In this document: piece by piece, positions 45,472 to 57,500 of the stretch
Numbering within the stretch: the first letter of the stretch is position 1
Layout of the letters: each line of letters opens with the position of its first letter
Assembly (NCBI RefSeq): GCF_000276665.1
Contig: NW_004955437.1
Coordinates: forward strand, 3,306,931 to 3,370,930
Source: Chinchilla lanigera
Taxonomy: Eukaryota; Chordata; Mammalia; Rodentia; Chinchillidae
Direction: 5' to 3'
DNA length: 64,000 bases
Notes under the pieces: model-generated
What the model was told of the DNA's origin: nothing
The model's database searches: none
The model's input: the letters and a program-made list of their open reading frames with translations, nothing else
Made by a program: the position numbers and the translations under genes

Positions 45472-47160
45472 GCCGGTGCTCGGTGCTCCGCAGGCGCAGG
45501 GGCCCGGGCGCGCGCGGCCCTGGCTCCGCCGGTCCCTTCCCCTGCTTTGCTCCCGCAGCTTCTCTTTGTGTCTCTCACTTACGGTCTTGCCAACTCCCTC
45601 TTCCCTCTGTACCTGTGTCCCCTCCTGCTCCCTGCCCATCCTGCATCTCTCCCGTCTGAGACAGTCCGTTCTCTCACCAGCAGCCTAGATCAGGACCCTC
45701 CCTTCCCACCTCGCTCTCAGAAGAGCAGCTCGCCCCACTCCAGGCCAACCCCGCCCCCATCTTCAGTCCCCGCCTCCCCGTTCAGGCTCCGCCCCCTGTC
45801 CTCAGGCCCCGCCTCCTGATCCCAGTCTGCCAACGGAGCCATCCAAAGGAACACCCAGCTCTGGGTGGGGCTTCTGGGAGAAGCTTAGTCTAGACTCAGC
45901 ACCGCAGCCGCAGCCTGTGGTCGCGCTCCTCTGCAGAGGACAGTGGGAAGGGCGCCTGGCCAAGACCCGCACTGCCTCCCGGCTGGAGACCAAGGCTGGG
46001 CCCAGACTCGAGCCCCTCTCAGCCCGGCGTCCCCACAGCCTGCCTTTCTCTGCACCAGTCTTCTAGAGCAGCGTGGCTAGTGGCCGCTGCGCTGGCTGCA
46101 CCCCAGCCCGGTCGGAACCAGGGCTCCCTCCAGGTGGGGCCCTGCACCCCACTGAGAAGGGGGGAAGTGGAGGCTGGTGGCAAGGAACAGGACACTTAAT
46201 TCTGAGTCCTGGGGCAGGCCTCCATCAGCATCCGCTCCCCACCGGGCAGCAGCCACCCCATGTCAGCCCCCAGTGCCGGGCCTGACATTTGCCCCTTTCG
46301 CCAGCAGGAGGTGCTGGGCCGGCCCCACCCGACACTTCCAGCGCTGCCTCCGCAGCGCACACCCTGCACTACACTGCAATCACTTTACCCGCATCTCTGT
46401 GCCTCCCCCTCCCCCTCCCTCTCCCTGAGAGGTACGTGCCAGGCAGCCTCTGTCCTGGGGCCAGGCAGGTCCAAGTGGGCAGGGTGTCGGGGCACACTGC
46501 CCTGTCTGTCCGGACAGACAGCGAGCTGATCTCTGGGAACTGTCCCTGCGCGGCCTCTGCGTCTATGTGGGCTGGCCCTGTGGCTCAGGCCAGCACCTCA
46601 GCCCCTGCTGGAGGTCCAGTCACCTCAGAGGAGGGACCGAGGCCCAGGCTGGTGTGCACGATCAGCAGGAGAGCCTGCCGGGCCGGTAGGGGTGAGGGAC
46701 CAGCTAGGGCCTCATGGTAAGCTGAGCCAGCTTTCGAACCTGGGTTTCTTGTGCCCTGCCTGGTCGTCCTCCTCAAGGGGCCTTTCCATCTGGCCATGGC
46801 TCTGGGAGGAAATGGCCTGGAGACAGCACAGGCCCCGCCTCTGCCCCTGCCAGCTGGTGGCCACCTGTGTACCAGGGCCCGTCTACGAGGAGATCCTGGC
46901 CTGTCTGCCCTTGCGCCGGCCAGGCCGACTTCGTGCCGGGGTGCTGCCCTCTGCGCCAAAGCTGTGAAGGAGGGCAGTGCCCGTCCCCGCCCCACCGCCC
47001 CGTCTTGCTGAGGGCCTTGGACCTCAGTGTCTCTGCAATCTCCAATACTGAAATGTATATTTTTGCTAGGAGCCCAACTTCCTGTGTTTTTAATATAAAT
47101 AGTGTACACAAACTGACAGAACTTTAAACTTTAAATAAATGGGAATTAAGTATTTAAGAG
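45472..47160 (+). other. PPARD: PPARD 3' UTR with poly(A) signal
   Basis: About 1.7 kb, GC- and C-rich in the first 1.2 kb, then AT-rich. The only good poly(A) signal is AATAAA at 47134-47139, in a stretch (TTTAAATAAATGGGAATTAA) resembling the human PPARD transcript end. No SINE interrupts the UTR, unlike the flanking DNA, which fits constraint on the transcript. Confidence 0.85.
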
Positions 47161-47654
47161 CTGACTTGAGGCCAACTCTGCTGTTTGTATTCTTGTCTGG
47201 GCTGGAGGACTCCTCCACCTCCTCCTCCTCCACCCGCAGAGGGGCAAAGGGGGCTCTGGGGTGCAGGCAGCTGTGGTGGCTGCTGAGCCCCCACTTATTA
47301 TGGGTGTGGAGGAGGTGAAGGTGCCATCCTGCCCAGCAGAGGACGTGAAGAGGGAGAGGATGTGCTCTCTGTAAGAGGCCCAGTGGTACCGCAGTGCCAT
47401 CCAGAAAGAAGCCGCGGGTCCCACGGCCATGGGGGGCCCTGGGGGTGGAGTGAGCTCCAGGCCTTGAGTGCTGTGTGGGACTTTAAAACCAAAGCAAGCC
47501 CACCACTGCCCCGAGAGAGAGGGCTTCCCTCCCTTCAGCCAACAGTGGCTTTCTCCTTCACTGCAGCAGGGCCGTTGGCACGGGGGCTACAGAGTCAAGC
47601 CAGCCCTTGGCAGCCAACGGGTTTGGCTGTGGCATGAAGCGAGATCAAGGTGTG
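47161..47654. other. Downstream flank of PPARD, unique
   Basis: No gene or clear repeat; includes a cctcctcc-rich stretch near 47212-47236. Confidence 0.45.
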
Positions 47655-48300
47655 TGCATGCTCGTCAGCTTCCCATCACTGTAACAAGTACCCAGGAAAA
47701 TTGAGAGGTTTGTTCGGCTTGCAGTGTTAAAAGTTTCAGTTCACGGGCATCTGACCTGGGCATGGACAAGTGGCTTTGGGCCTGTGGCAGCATGTCAGTT
47801 GCAGCAGCATGTGGTAGAATAAAACCACTCACCAGGAAGCAAAGAAACAGGAATAAGCCAGACAAGGTATACCCATTTGTAGTGCCAGCACTCAGGAGGC
47901 TGAGGCAGGAAGAGTGCAAGTTTAAACCCAGCCTGGACAACTTGGCAAGTTAGTGAAACCCTATCTCAAAAAAAAAAAAAAAAAACCACAAAGGGCTGGG
48001 CATGGTGGTGCACACCTGTAATCCCAGCATGTGGAGGCGGGAGGATTACAGGTTTGATCCCAGCCTGGGCAACTTAGCCCCCATCTCAAAAAAAAGAAGG
48101 GTGTGAAGGCCTTAGGTTCAGTCCCCAGTACTGAAAAAACAAGGGTGGGGTATCCCAGGATTCCCTTGGTGGGTCTACTCCCAGTGACCTAAACACCTCT
48201 CGTGAGGCCCCACCGTAAGTTCCCACCACCTGCCAGTAGCACCAAGCTGGGGACTGCACCTCCAACACATGAGTCTATGGGCACACTTCTGACCACCTGT
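47655..48300 (+). repeat. Old dispersed repeat split by two SINEs
   Basis: 5' part to about 47850 (tcagcttcccatcactgtaa), 3' part from about 48150 (cagtgacctaaacacctctc, ccaacacatgagtctatggg). The inserts are a B1 at 47853-47985 and a B1-dID at 47993-48146. Confidence 0.6.
47853..48146 (+). mobile_element. B1 SINE and B1-dID SINE in tandem
   Basis: First ends ccctatctcaaaa at 47985. The second runs gggctgggcatggtggtgca ... cttaggttcagtccccagta. Confidence 0.82.
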
Positions 48301-49117
48301 AGCAGCGCGTATCTAGTCAGGCAGACAAAACACTGCTACATATTTCCAAATGGGGAATCTACCCCAGGAATTGTTACAAAGAATGAAAAGGACTAAAAGA
48401 GCAAAAGGGGAAATTGAGGTCCTCCAGAAAGGAGTAACTGAAGGAAGCCAGTCTTACCTCCCGGGCTGGATGGAAAATGGATCGACCAGGGGCTACCAGT
48501 GGAGAATGCACCCCGCCACTGCAAAACCCACTGACTTCCCGTGCTGCAGAGACATAAGCAGCATCGTGTCCCTCTGCCTCTGCGTTAAGGTCAGGGCTAT
48601 TCTGTGTTAAGCAGCTACGTGCACAGTTTGTTCCCCCTACATCACCTCCAGTCGACGGCACAGCCCAACAGGAGAAGCGTGATCACCTACCTTTCCAGGT
48701 GCCGCCAGGAGCGGAGGAAGCGGCCAGGGAGAAGGGGAGCCTGTTCCATCCCCAGCCTCAGGACCTGTGCGTTTCACTCAGGACCAAAGTCTTTTGTTCC
48801 TGGGTCTTTAACAATGCCTAGGATAAATGAATCAAACATTTAGACTAAAATAGAAAGCAACCTTAAGAAAATTAGAAGATACTATGTACTTTGTGATACT
48901 TCTATAAAGCTAAGACTATACTGAAATATGTTTTAAATTTTATTTTTTAAATTTTAGAGATTTTTTTTTTTTAAATTTTATTTTAAAGAAAAGAGTGTCC
49001 TGGGCTGGTTAATCTCCCCGGGAAGCCTGGCAGAAGCAGATACAAAAGCTTTCTGGACCACAAGTACAGGCAGTGCAGAATTCCCACAAGACTGCAGACA
49101 CAAAGAACCGAGTCCAG
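48301..49117. other. Intergenic, no gene recognised
   Basis: Unique to AT-rich sequence; nothing coding seen. Confidence 0.4.
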
Positions 49118-50257
49118 GTCTGGGGCTGTAGCTCTGTGTAAAGTGCTTTGCTAGCAAGCGCTGGGCCCTGGGTTCCATCTCAGCCTCACAGGAGAAAGAA
49201 ACAGAGAAAACTAAGCCTGAGAAACTAGAGGCCAGAACTCTAAAACAAATGTAATGATTAACCATTGCATAGAAAATAAATGTTTTATTATTATTTAAAA
49301 ATAAAAATCTGGCATGGTGCCCTATACCTGTAATCCCACCTACAGGAGGCTGAGGCAGGAGGGTCACAAGTTCAAGGGAAATCCGGGCAATTTAGAAACC
49401 CTGTCTCCGAAAAGTAAAGGGCTGAGAACATAGGTCATTTGTACAGTGCTTGCCTAGCAAGCACCAAACCTTGGGTTCAACCCTTGGTACCTCTAAAAAT
49501 ATATACATTTTTATATAAATGTATATATAAAGTGAATTAAAACTTTAGAACAATTTGATCCAGCAGAAGTAAAATATATAACAAAAATGTTTACGGCTAT
49601 TGCTTTCCCAGTCAAGTGCTTCAACTTACTGAGAAAGAAAGTTATTAAAATTCAATTTTAAAACCTCTCTTTTCATGTAAGTGAATTCTTATTTGATCTG
49701 TCTCAACTTCCCTACTTACCTCCTACACAGGGCAGCACACTCTCGTGGAGAGAGTCCAGGCTTTGGAAGAGTAAGATAAAAAAAAAACGAGCGGTTTTAG
49801 AAATAAAATCTGAGTGCAGTAGTGCAGGCCTCTAATCCCAGATACTCTGGAGGCAGAGGCAGGGGGATTATGAGTTCAAGGGCAGCTTGGGCTACATGGC
49901 AAGACCTTGTATCAGAAAGAAAAGCGGAACCCGAAGAGAAACAAAAACAAACAAAAAATGGGCTAGCTCAGTGGCAAAGCACCTGCCTGGCAAGCGCAAG
50001 GTTGTGTGTTCGATTCTTGGTACTGGAAGAAAAAAAAACAAACAAACAAGAAAAGCGGAAAACAAGGTGTGGTGGGGCATGCTTGTAATCTCACCACTGT
50101 GGGAGGCTGAGGCAGGAGGATCAGATTTTCTGCACAGCCCCAACAATTTAGTGACTTAATAAGACCCTGTCTCAGAACAAAAAATAAAAATGGGCAGGGA
50201 ATGTAGCTCAGTGAGAGGGTGCCGCGTTCAATCTCCAGTTCTGCAAAGAAAAAAAAA
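49118..50257 (+). mobile_element. SINE cluster: ID, B1-dID, B1, ID, B1-dID
   Basis: 49118-49205 ID; 49311-49500 B1-dID; 49810-49925 B1; 49959-50045 ID lacking about 8 bases of its A-box region (gggctagctcagtggcaaag); 50062-50257 B1-dID. All plus strand. Confidence 0.8.
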
Positions 50258-50259
50258 CA

Positions 50260-51379
50260 GAGCTGGAAGGGCTCTTAAAGGTCATGGTCCTTCCTAACGG
50301 GCCCATCCCTACAGACACATATTGGGCTGAGGGTGGGGAAAGACACTGTCCCAGGCCCCATCAGGTCTCCTGGCTCTGGCCCAGGCTCTCGTGCTGAGCT
50401 GCACGTCGGGCCTGGAGCCAGCGAGCCTGGGCCATGAGCTCATCTCATCCTCAGACAGCTCCATCAGATAAGCAGGCTTCTCATTGTTTACCTGCAAAGG
50501 GCTCCTGAGAGCCTGTCGCTGCTCACAGGCCTCCGGCAGCGTGCAGCCTCCTCAGCCCGGGGGAAGCGCCCTGTGCCCCTGCTCGGCCCAGCCTCCCCCT
50601 GCCAGGGAAGGGGACAGCCCAGGACCAACACTCCAGCAGGACCCACCCCCAGGGACCATGCTGCTCTTGGTCACTGATGAAGGACACTGGGAATCTGTCC
50701 GCCCTGAGCCCAAGCTGGCTGTGAGCCCACAGCTCCCTGGGGAGGGTTGACCTACTGTCCTTTGCCCTTTCCATCGGTTTCTTGGTGGAGTTCCTGGAGT
50801 GCCGGCCAGCTCTGGTGCCAGCCAGGCCCCGAGGTATGAGGAAGGGACGCCCAGAATCTACCAGAGGACCCAAATCCAGGGCCCATGGGGAGGGGGCCTT
50901 AGGGCCACTCCCATGCCAAGTGACTCGCCCATCCTGAATGCGTGCACACAGAGGCTCTGATCGGCTGGCTTGCTGCCATCCAACTTGGGGCATCCTCATT
51001 AGACAGAGACTCAGGCAAGCCCCTTCCCCAAGCTGGCCATGCTGGGGCATCCAGAGTCTAATGTCTGTGACCAGAATAGCGAGGTGGCTTCCTTAACAAG
51101 CACGGCCCCAGGTGCTGTGACTGGGTCACACCGGGGCTCCAGCGGCCCCTCAGCTGCCCGGCGCACGACCAGTTGGATCTGCCTCTTCCCCGCCGCTCAC
51201 GCCATCCGCAGCCTGGGGTCGGGGAGCCCCCGTCTAGCTCTCCAATTACAGATCCCCTCCAGACAGGACCCCCAGCCCCCTGGACCTTCAGCCCTGGCTC
51301 CCAGGTCACCCTGCCTTCCCAGACCCTTAAAGTCCTCTGATCTGTGCCCAAAGATCCCTGGCCCCCAGCCTGGGTGTCA
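50260..51379. other. Intergenic GC-rich DNA upstream of makorin-like gene
   Basis: Unique, no exon recognised. Open frames of 175-223 codons on both strands (50523-51050 minus, 51039-51710 plus) are not in frame with exon 1 and show no domains. Confidence 0.4.
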
Positions 51380-51504
51380 GAGCCCCCAGCCTCCCAGCCG
51401 CCTGGCTGCCCGACTGCCTGGCCTCCTCTTTCCCGGGTTGGGCCCGGGCCTGCCGCTGAGGGTGGATAAAGGAGCGCTTACTGGCTCCAGTGGCTGCAGC
51501 TGGG
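51380..51504 (+). promoter_or_regulatory. Putative promoter / 5' end of makorin-like gene
   Basis: GC-rich, repeat-free sequence directly upstream of exon 1, with a TATA-like GATAAA at 51465-51470, about 40 nt before the ATG. If that TATA-like box is used, the 5' UTR would be very short, so the real start may lie further upstream. Confidence 0.3.
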
Positions 51505-51575
51505 ATGAATCCTGCAGGGGCGGATGGCAGCGGCCACGGTGGGGTGAGCGACCCCCCTCCCCAGCAGCCACGCAG
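51505..51575 (+). CDS. Makorin-like gene, predicted exon 1
   Basis: ATG at 51505 follows an in-frame TGA at 51457-51459. It reads 23 codons of Gly/Pro-rich sequence (MNPAGADGSG...PPPQQPR) to donor gtaggg at 51576, leaving phase 2, which fits exon 2 at 54675. MKRN1 also begins with a Gly-rich leader. A further small exon in the 3.1-kb intron cannot be excluded. Confidence 0.6.
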
Positions 51576-54500
51576 GTAGGGGCCTGGTTGCAGGGAAACC
51601 CTGGGGAACGGGGACGTCCTCTGGGGCTCCGTCTGGCCTTGGAAAGCCCAGTCTCTAAGAATTTGGGGTGCATCTGGGGAGGAGCGTGTCTTCGCTCCCC
51701 ACTGCAGTAGCAGAAGGCCCTAGAAGTGCCCTGTGCCCCATGGTCCAGAGGAGGGGACTGCAAAGTGCACCCCGAGGCTGCCCAGGGATCGGGCTGTGCC
51801 GGCCTCCTTACTTATAGGTGTTCCCTACCCGCCTTCTTTCTCTTCCGTCTCACAAGGGTCACTCCACCTAGAGACACCGAACGGCCCCATGAGGGGGCGA
51901 TCTTGCCTCCTGGTCACCTTTGTGACCCCGGCACGTCGCGCCTGTGACCAGGTAGTCACGAATGTTTGCGTGGAAACCTTTCAGGTGGAGCATTACACCA
52001 TTAGAGAGTGGCTCCTTTGACTGTACCAGCTCCCTATCAGGGCACACCAGCCCCTGAGCCTTCCCTCAGACGTGCACACATTGGTGCCAGTTATTTGGGC
52101 AGAAGCTGGAGGTGACTGGTTCTCCCGACAGAACTGAAGTTAGGGTAAAGGAGGAATATTGTAGGGCTGGGGAGCTCAGTGTGAAGTGGCTTGCCTAGTC
52201 TGGGAAGAAAGACAGCCAGGTAGCAACAGAGGCTTCCCCCACTCCACCCCACCCACCCCCAGAGAAAAGGATGTTTACTAGAAGAGATTTTCAGTGGTTC
52301 CTTCCTGCAAGGGGCCGGGGCGGTGTCTGCCCAGCTGTTTGGGCTCCGATTGTAAAGTTCAGGGGCCGTTTCCAAGCCCCACCCAATTCTTCCTCTTCCA
52401 TCCATATCCGGCTCAGGGCTCTCCCCAGGATCACTCCTCAGCCAGGGCTCCAGCCACTCCTGCCTGCCACCTCCTGGGCCACCTGTGACCTCCGACCTCT
52501 GTCCCTCCACCCTGGGTTCAGACCTTGGCCTGAGAAACTCCCCAAATCAGCAGCCCCAGCCCCAACAAGGTGATGGTAGTTAATGAGACCATCACTGCGC
52601 GGATGGAGGGCACCTGCGCTAGCATCTCAGCGCTTGCTTATCCGCATGAAGCCCTGTCTCCACCTACACCTGTCTTGGTTATTTGTGGTCTTGCTGCAGG
52701 GTCTGGACCAGGCAAGACAAGCAAGGTGTCCTGCAGGATTGGAGTCTTTATTTAAAAGTTCAGGGGCTGGGGATTTAGCTCAGCGGCAAAGCTCCTGCCT
52801 GGCAAGCGCAAGGTCGTGAGTTCGGTTCCTGGTACCAGAGAAAAACCAAAACCAAAAAAATAAAAGTTCAATATTTTGTTCACCATAGATTTTTTTGCAT
52901 TAATGTTGATGTTTTAAAATAGTGCCCAAGCCACACGTGATGGCACACACTTGTAATCCCAGCACTCTGGGAGGCTGAGGCAGGAGAATGGCAATGTCAA
53001 GAGCCCAACCTCGGCAATTTAGCAACTTAGCAGGTCTCTGTCTCAAATTAAAAGGAGAAAAAAAAAAAAAAAAAAGGCTGGGACTATAGCTCTGTGCAAA
53101 GGCCCTGGGTCCAATCTAAAATACCTCCCCCAAACACCACTAAGTATTGATTCTTTGGGCTACTGAGTGTCCAGGTCAGCCCGCGAAGCGTGGCACCTGA
53201 GGCTGGCATCTTGCCACCGTTTCCTGGTGCTCTCAGCTCCCGCCTCCTGTGAGCTCCTGAGATTGGCAACCACCTTTCCCTCTCCACCTGCTCTCGCCCA
53301 GTGCCTGGCCTTGGGACCCTGGGGCGATGTGCCCACCAGGCCGGTCCGTGTTTGCCGGGGACGAGGAAGCATCCTTTGTCCCTGCTTCCACGGCCACTCC
53401 ACATGTACCACACGCCCCAGGCAAGGCAGGGCTTGACGGGCACAGAGTCCGCCACCATGTGCCCTGCCCCAGCCCTACCCCTGGCCCAGGCCCGGTGCTT
53501 AATACTAGATTCTCGATTAATGTTGACCCAGTTTAGCCTCCTCCTACTCTTTGAATGTTTTTGCAGTACTGGGGATCGAAGTCAGGGCCTTCACACTGAG
53601 CTATATCCCTGGCCCTTTAAAAAAAATTTTTTTTTCAGGGCTGGGGATTTAGCTCAGCGGCACAGCGCCCGCCTGGCAAGCCCAAGGTCGTGAGTTCGAT
53701 TCCTGGTACTGGAATAGTACCAGGAATGGTACTATTGGGCATAGTGGTGCACATCTATAACCCCAGCACTCGGGAGGCTGAGGCAGGAGGGTCGTTGTGA
53801 GTTTGAGGCCAACCTGGGCTACAAAGTAAGTTCAAGATCAGCCTGAACTGCATAGTGAGATCCTGTCTCAAAAAGACCAAAAAAAAAAAAAAATTTTTTT
53901 TTTTAAAATTCTAAGACAGGGTCTCACTCTCACTAAATCACTAAATTGCCTAGGGTGGGGTAAACTTTTGATCCTCCTGCCTCAGCCTCCCGGAGTGCTG
54001 GGATTATGGGTGTACGCCACCACACCCAGCTCTTTGCACTTCCCGCCTCCCACCCTGTGGATGGTGATGGTGATCACGGTACTGATGAGTAATGATACAG
54101 CTCACGCTTGCTGACCTTGCTATGCACCCCGTGCCTGGCACACAGGGTCTCATTTTAGCTAGACGTTGCCCCATGACATAGGTACTATTTTTACTAGTAA
54201 GGAAGTTGAGGCACAGGAAGGTTAAATAATTTGTTGAACCTCGGCGGAGCAGCATTTTTTGGTACTGGGCGGAACTGGCTCTCTACCTTGTGGGGAGCCC
54301 TCGACTGTGCAGATCTGTGCCCACGAAGCCAGCCTGTGGAGTTCTGACTCCCGGACACTCAGAGGAAATGTTGGAGGAAATACATCAGGAACAACTCCTG
54401 TAATCCCCGCACTCCGTGGGGCTGAGGCAGGAGGATGGCAAGTTTCAGCCCAGCCTGGCAACTCAGCAACACCCTGTCTCCAAATAAAAAAAATTAAAAA

Positions 54501-57500
54501 GAGCTGGGGATGCGGCTCAGTGCAGATGCTCTGGGCTCAATCTCCAGCACTGGGGGGGAAAAAAAAAAAAAAAGCGGACACTGAGACGGGGCTGGGCCTG
54601 ACTCAGACCATCTCTTAGGAACTTGGTCTTCCGGCCCAGCGCTGGGGGCTGAGCGGCCTCTTTGCCCCTGACAGGGTCTGCTGGTACTTCCAGCGCGGCT
54701 TCTGTTGCCATGGAGACAGATGCAGGTAGGCCCCCTCTTCTGGGCGGGAGGGCACAGGGAATGCCGGGGTGGGTGTTACCTGCCTCCTTGTTCTTCTGTC
54801 CCGGGCAGCTATCAGCACCTGGCGCCCTCCGGGCTCTTCGGATGGGGTCGCCGCTATTCGGAGCCACCATTTTTCGCCGTGCCGGCTGGGACCTGGATAC
54901 AACTGCCCCGCAGGGCCTCCGAGCCCAGCTTCCGGCCCTCCACCCCTGCGGGCTGGGCCCGAGGCAGGTTCCGGGCCCGCTGGGCCGCGGAGCTGGGTCT
55001 GGAGGAGGCTCGTGGCAGCACCGGGAGGTCCCTGTCTGCATCATGTGAGTCCGAGCCAGGGGCAGGGCAGGCGGGCACAGGCAGATGGACGGGCGAGCAG
55101 GTCCGCTAGTTTTCCCTTCCACTCCTCCCTTCCGCAAGGTCTCAGGGCAGGGAAGCGTTCCTCTCTCTCTGTCGCTGTCTTATGTTTTAGAAGGAAAATC
55201 ACACGGTTCCCGTGGAGCCAAGGTACCTGGTTTCAAATGGGAGCTGTGTTTACATCAGATAAGTCACTTAACCACTCTGAGGCTGTTTCCTCATTTATAA
55301 AAGGGCATAAAGGGTGCTGTCACCTATCAATACGATCAATTACTAAAGAAAGAGAGGGCTGGGGATTTAGCTCAGCGGCACAGCGCCTGCCTGGCAAGCG
55401 CAGGTCGTGAGTTCAATTCCTGGTACAGGGGGAAAAAAACAAAACCAAAACCAAACAAACAAAAAAGAACTAAAGAAAGAGAAAGCAAGAACACTGAGGA
55501 TAGCACTCTCCTCACAGGGTCACTTCATGGATGTGACAACCATACATGTCACGTGTATAGTGCCTGGCACTGAGTAAAGGTCTCGCTGTGTAGCCCAGAA
55601 TGGTCTTGAATTCACAACAATCCTGCCTCAGCCTCCTGAGTGCTGGGATGATAGGGTGTACTACTATGCCCCCTTTTTTTTTAATTTAAATTTTTCTAGT
55701 AGCCACATTTTTAAAAAGGTAAAACTAACTCTTTTTTTTTTTTTTTTTTTTTTTCTGGGAATCAAACTCATGACCTCAGGCTTGCCAGGCAAGCGCTTAA
55801 AAGTAACTCTTTAAATAAACTGATTTCGAGCTGGGTGTAGTGGTGCACGCCTGTAATCCGAGCACTCGGGAGGCTGAGGCAGGAGGATCACTGCAAGTTT
55901 GAGGCCAGCCTGGGCTACAAAGTGAGTTCAAGGTCAGCCTGAACTGCATATGGAGACCCTGTCTCAAAAAGACAAAAAAAAAAAAAGAAAAGAAACTGAT
56001 TTCAACTTTTTTGAAATTAATTTTAATATTTTATGTACCCCAACATATCAAAAATTACATGTCCAGTATTGTCAATATTATCATTTCAACTTGCCACCGA
56101 TATAAAATGTTATTAGTGAATATTTTGGTCTCTCATTGTGCTGAGTTTTAAAAGTCCTACATGTGTTTTTCACTCAGGCCACCTGTCAGTTGGTACTAAA
56201 GCCATTCTGGTCATTCAGTAGCCATATGTGAGTTGGGTGCGGTGGCACATACCTGTGACCTGAACACTGCGGGAGGCTGAGGCAAGAGGATCCCAAGTTT
56301 GAGCCCAGTGTGGGCAACTTTAGCAACTGAGTAAGACTCTGTCTCCAAAAAAAAAAAAAAAAAAAAAAAAGGGCTGGGGATGTAGCTCAGTGAAAAGGCC
56401 CTGCATTCAGTCTCCAGGACTGAAAAAAAAAGCCACATCCAGGTGGCGGCCGCCATATTGGACAGCGCAGGTCTAAATGCTCATGTGGGAGGTTTAAAGT
56501 GCTGAGCAACGTGCCACACATGGCATACCACTGAGTGATGGATCCAGTTTTCCCTCACAGCTGCTGCTGGGACCCCCAGCCGTGCCCAGGAGCCTCAGCC
56601 TGGGTCAGACCTTGTGCAGGAGCTCTCGGGCACCCTGCAGAACCTGGACCTGACAGAGGTAGTGGGCCTGGGTGGCAGAGGGCCGCACGCCGGGCCTCTG
56701 GGACGGGTGGCCTGTGGAGCGCCCTGCAGGGCTGGGCTGGGTTCAGGGCAGTGGTAGGAGGGTGGCTGAGACTTCCTGTGGCTGCAGGGCCGGCAGGACA
56801 GCCGGGATGTGGTGTGCGGCATCTGCAGGGACAGAGTGTGGGACAAGCCTGAGGCCCAGAGGGTCTTCGGCATCCTGCCCAACTGCAGCCACGCCTACTG
56901 CCTGGGCTGTCTGCGCACCTGGCGCCAGACCCCGCGCCTGCCGCTGGAAGTCATCAAGTCAGTGTCTGCCTCTGGGGACCCCCCTGAGAGGTATGGGTCA
57001 CAGGACAGCTGGCCGGTGGGATTGTGACCGTCCCCACCTTTGTGCCATCCACCCCTTGCAGGGCCTGTCCCCAGTGCCGTGTCTATTCCAGCTACATCAT
57101 CCCCTACAAGTTCTGGGTGAGTGAGGGGCCCGAGAAGGAGCAGCTCATCCGGAGCTTCACAGCTCGGACCCGGTGAGGCTGGCAGAAGAGGCAGGGGAAG
57201 GTGCCGGGCTGCTGGCCTGGGGAGGGATGGTGCTGGCGTGGGGTGTGACCTGCTTGCACGAGTGCAGCAAGCTGAGTCCCTCAGGGAGGGCAGCGCTGGG
57301 TCTTTCCTAACCTGGTTCAGATCACACACTGCAGGGTCACTCAGTAACTCGGTCCTCTGGGGACCACGACAGACCTGCTCGGCTTTCCATCCGTCCTCCC
57401 TTCATCTCCCCTCCCTCCTCCCTCTTTCTCTTCCTTCTTTCCTTCCTTCCTTTCTCTGGTACTGAGGATTGAACCCAGGGCCTTCACACTGAGCTACATC

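Larger units (their letters stand above)
51576..54674 (+). other. Intron 1 of makorin-like gene
   Basis: 3.1 kb; contains a DR1-like TGACCTCCGACCT (52485-52497), an ID, a B1-dID and a nested SINE block. No convincing exon for the missing first CCCH finger was seen. Confidence 0.5.

Noticed and set aside
51039..51710. 223-codon plus-strand frame over makorin-like exon 1
   Set aside because: It is in a different frame from the supported exon 1, is Pro/Ser-rich, and has no domain.
54517..55137. 206-codon minus-strand frame
   Set aside because: Shadow of exons 2 and 3 of the makorin-like gene.
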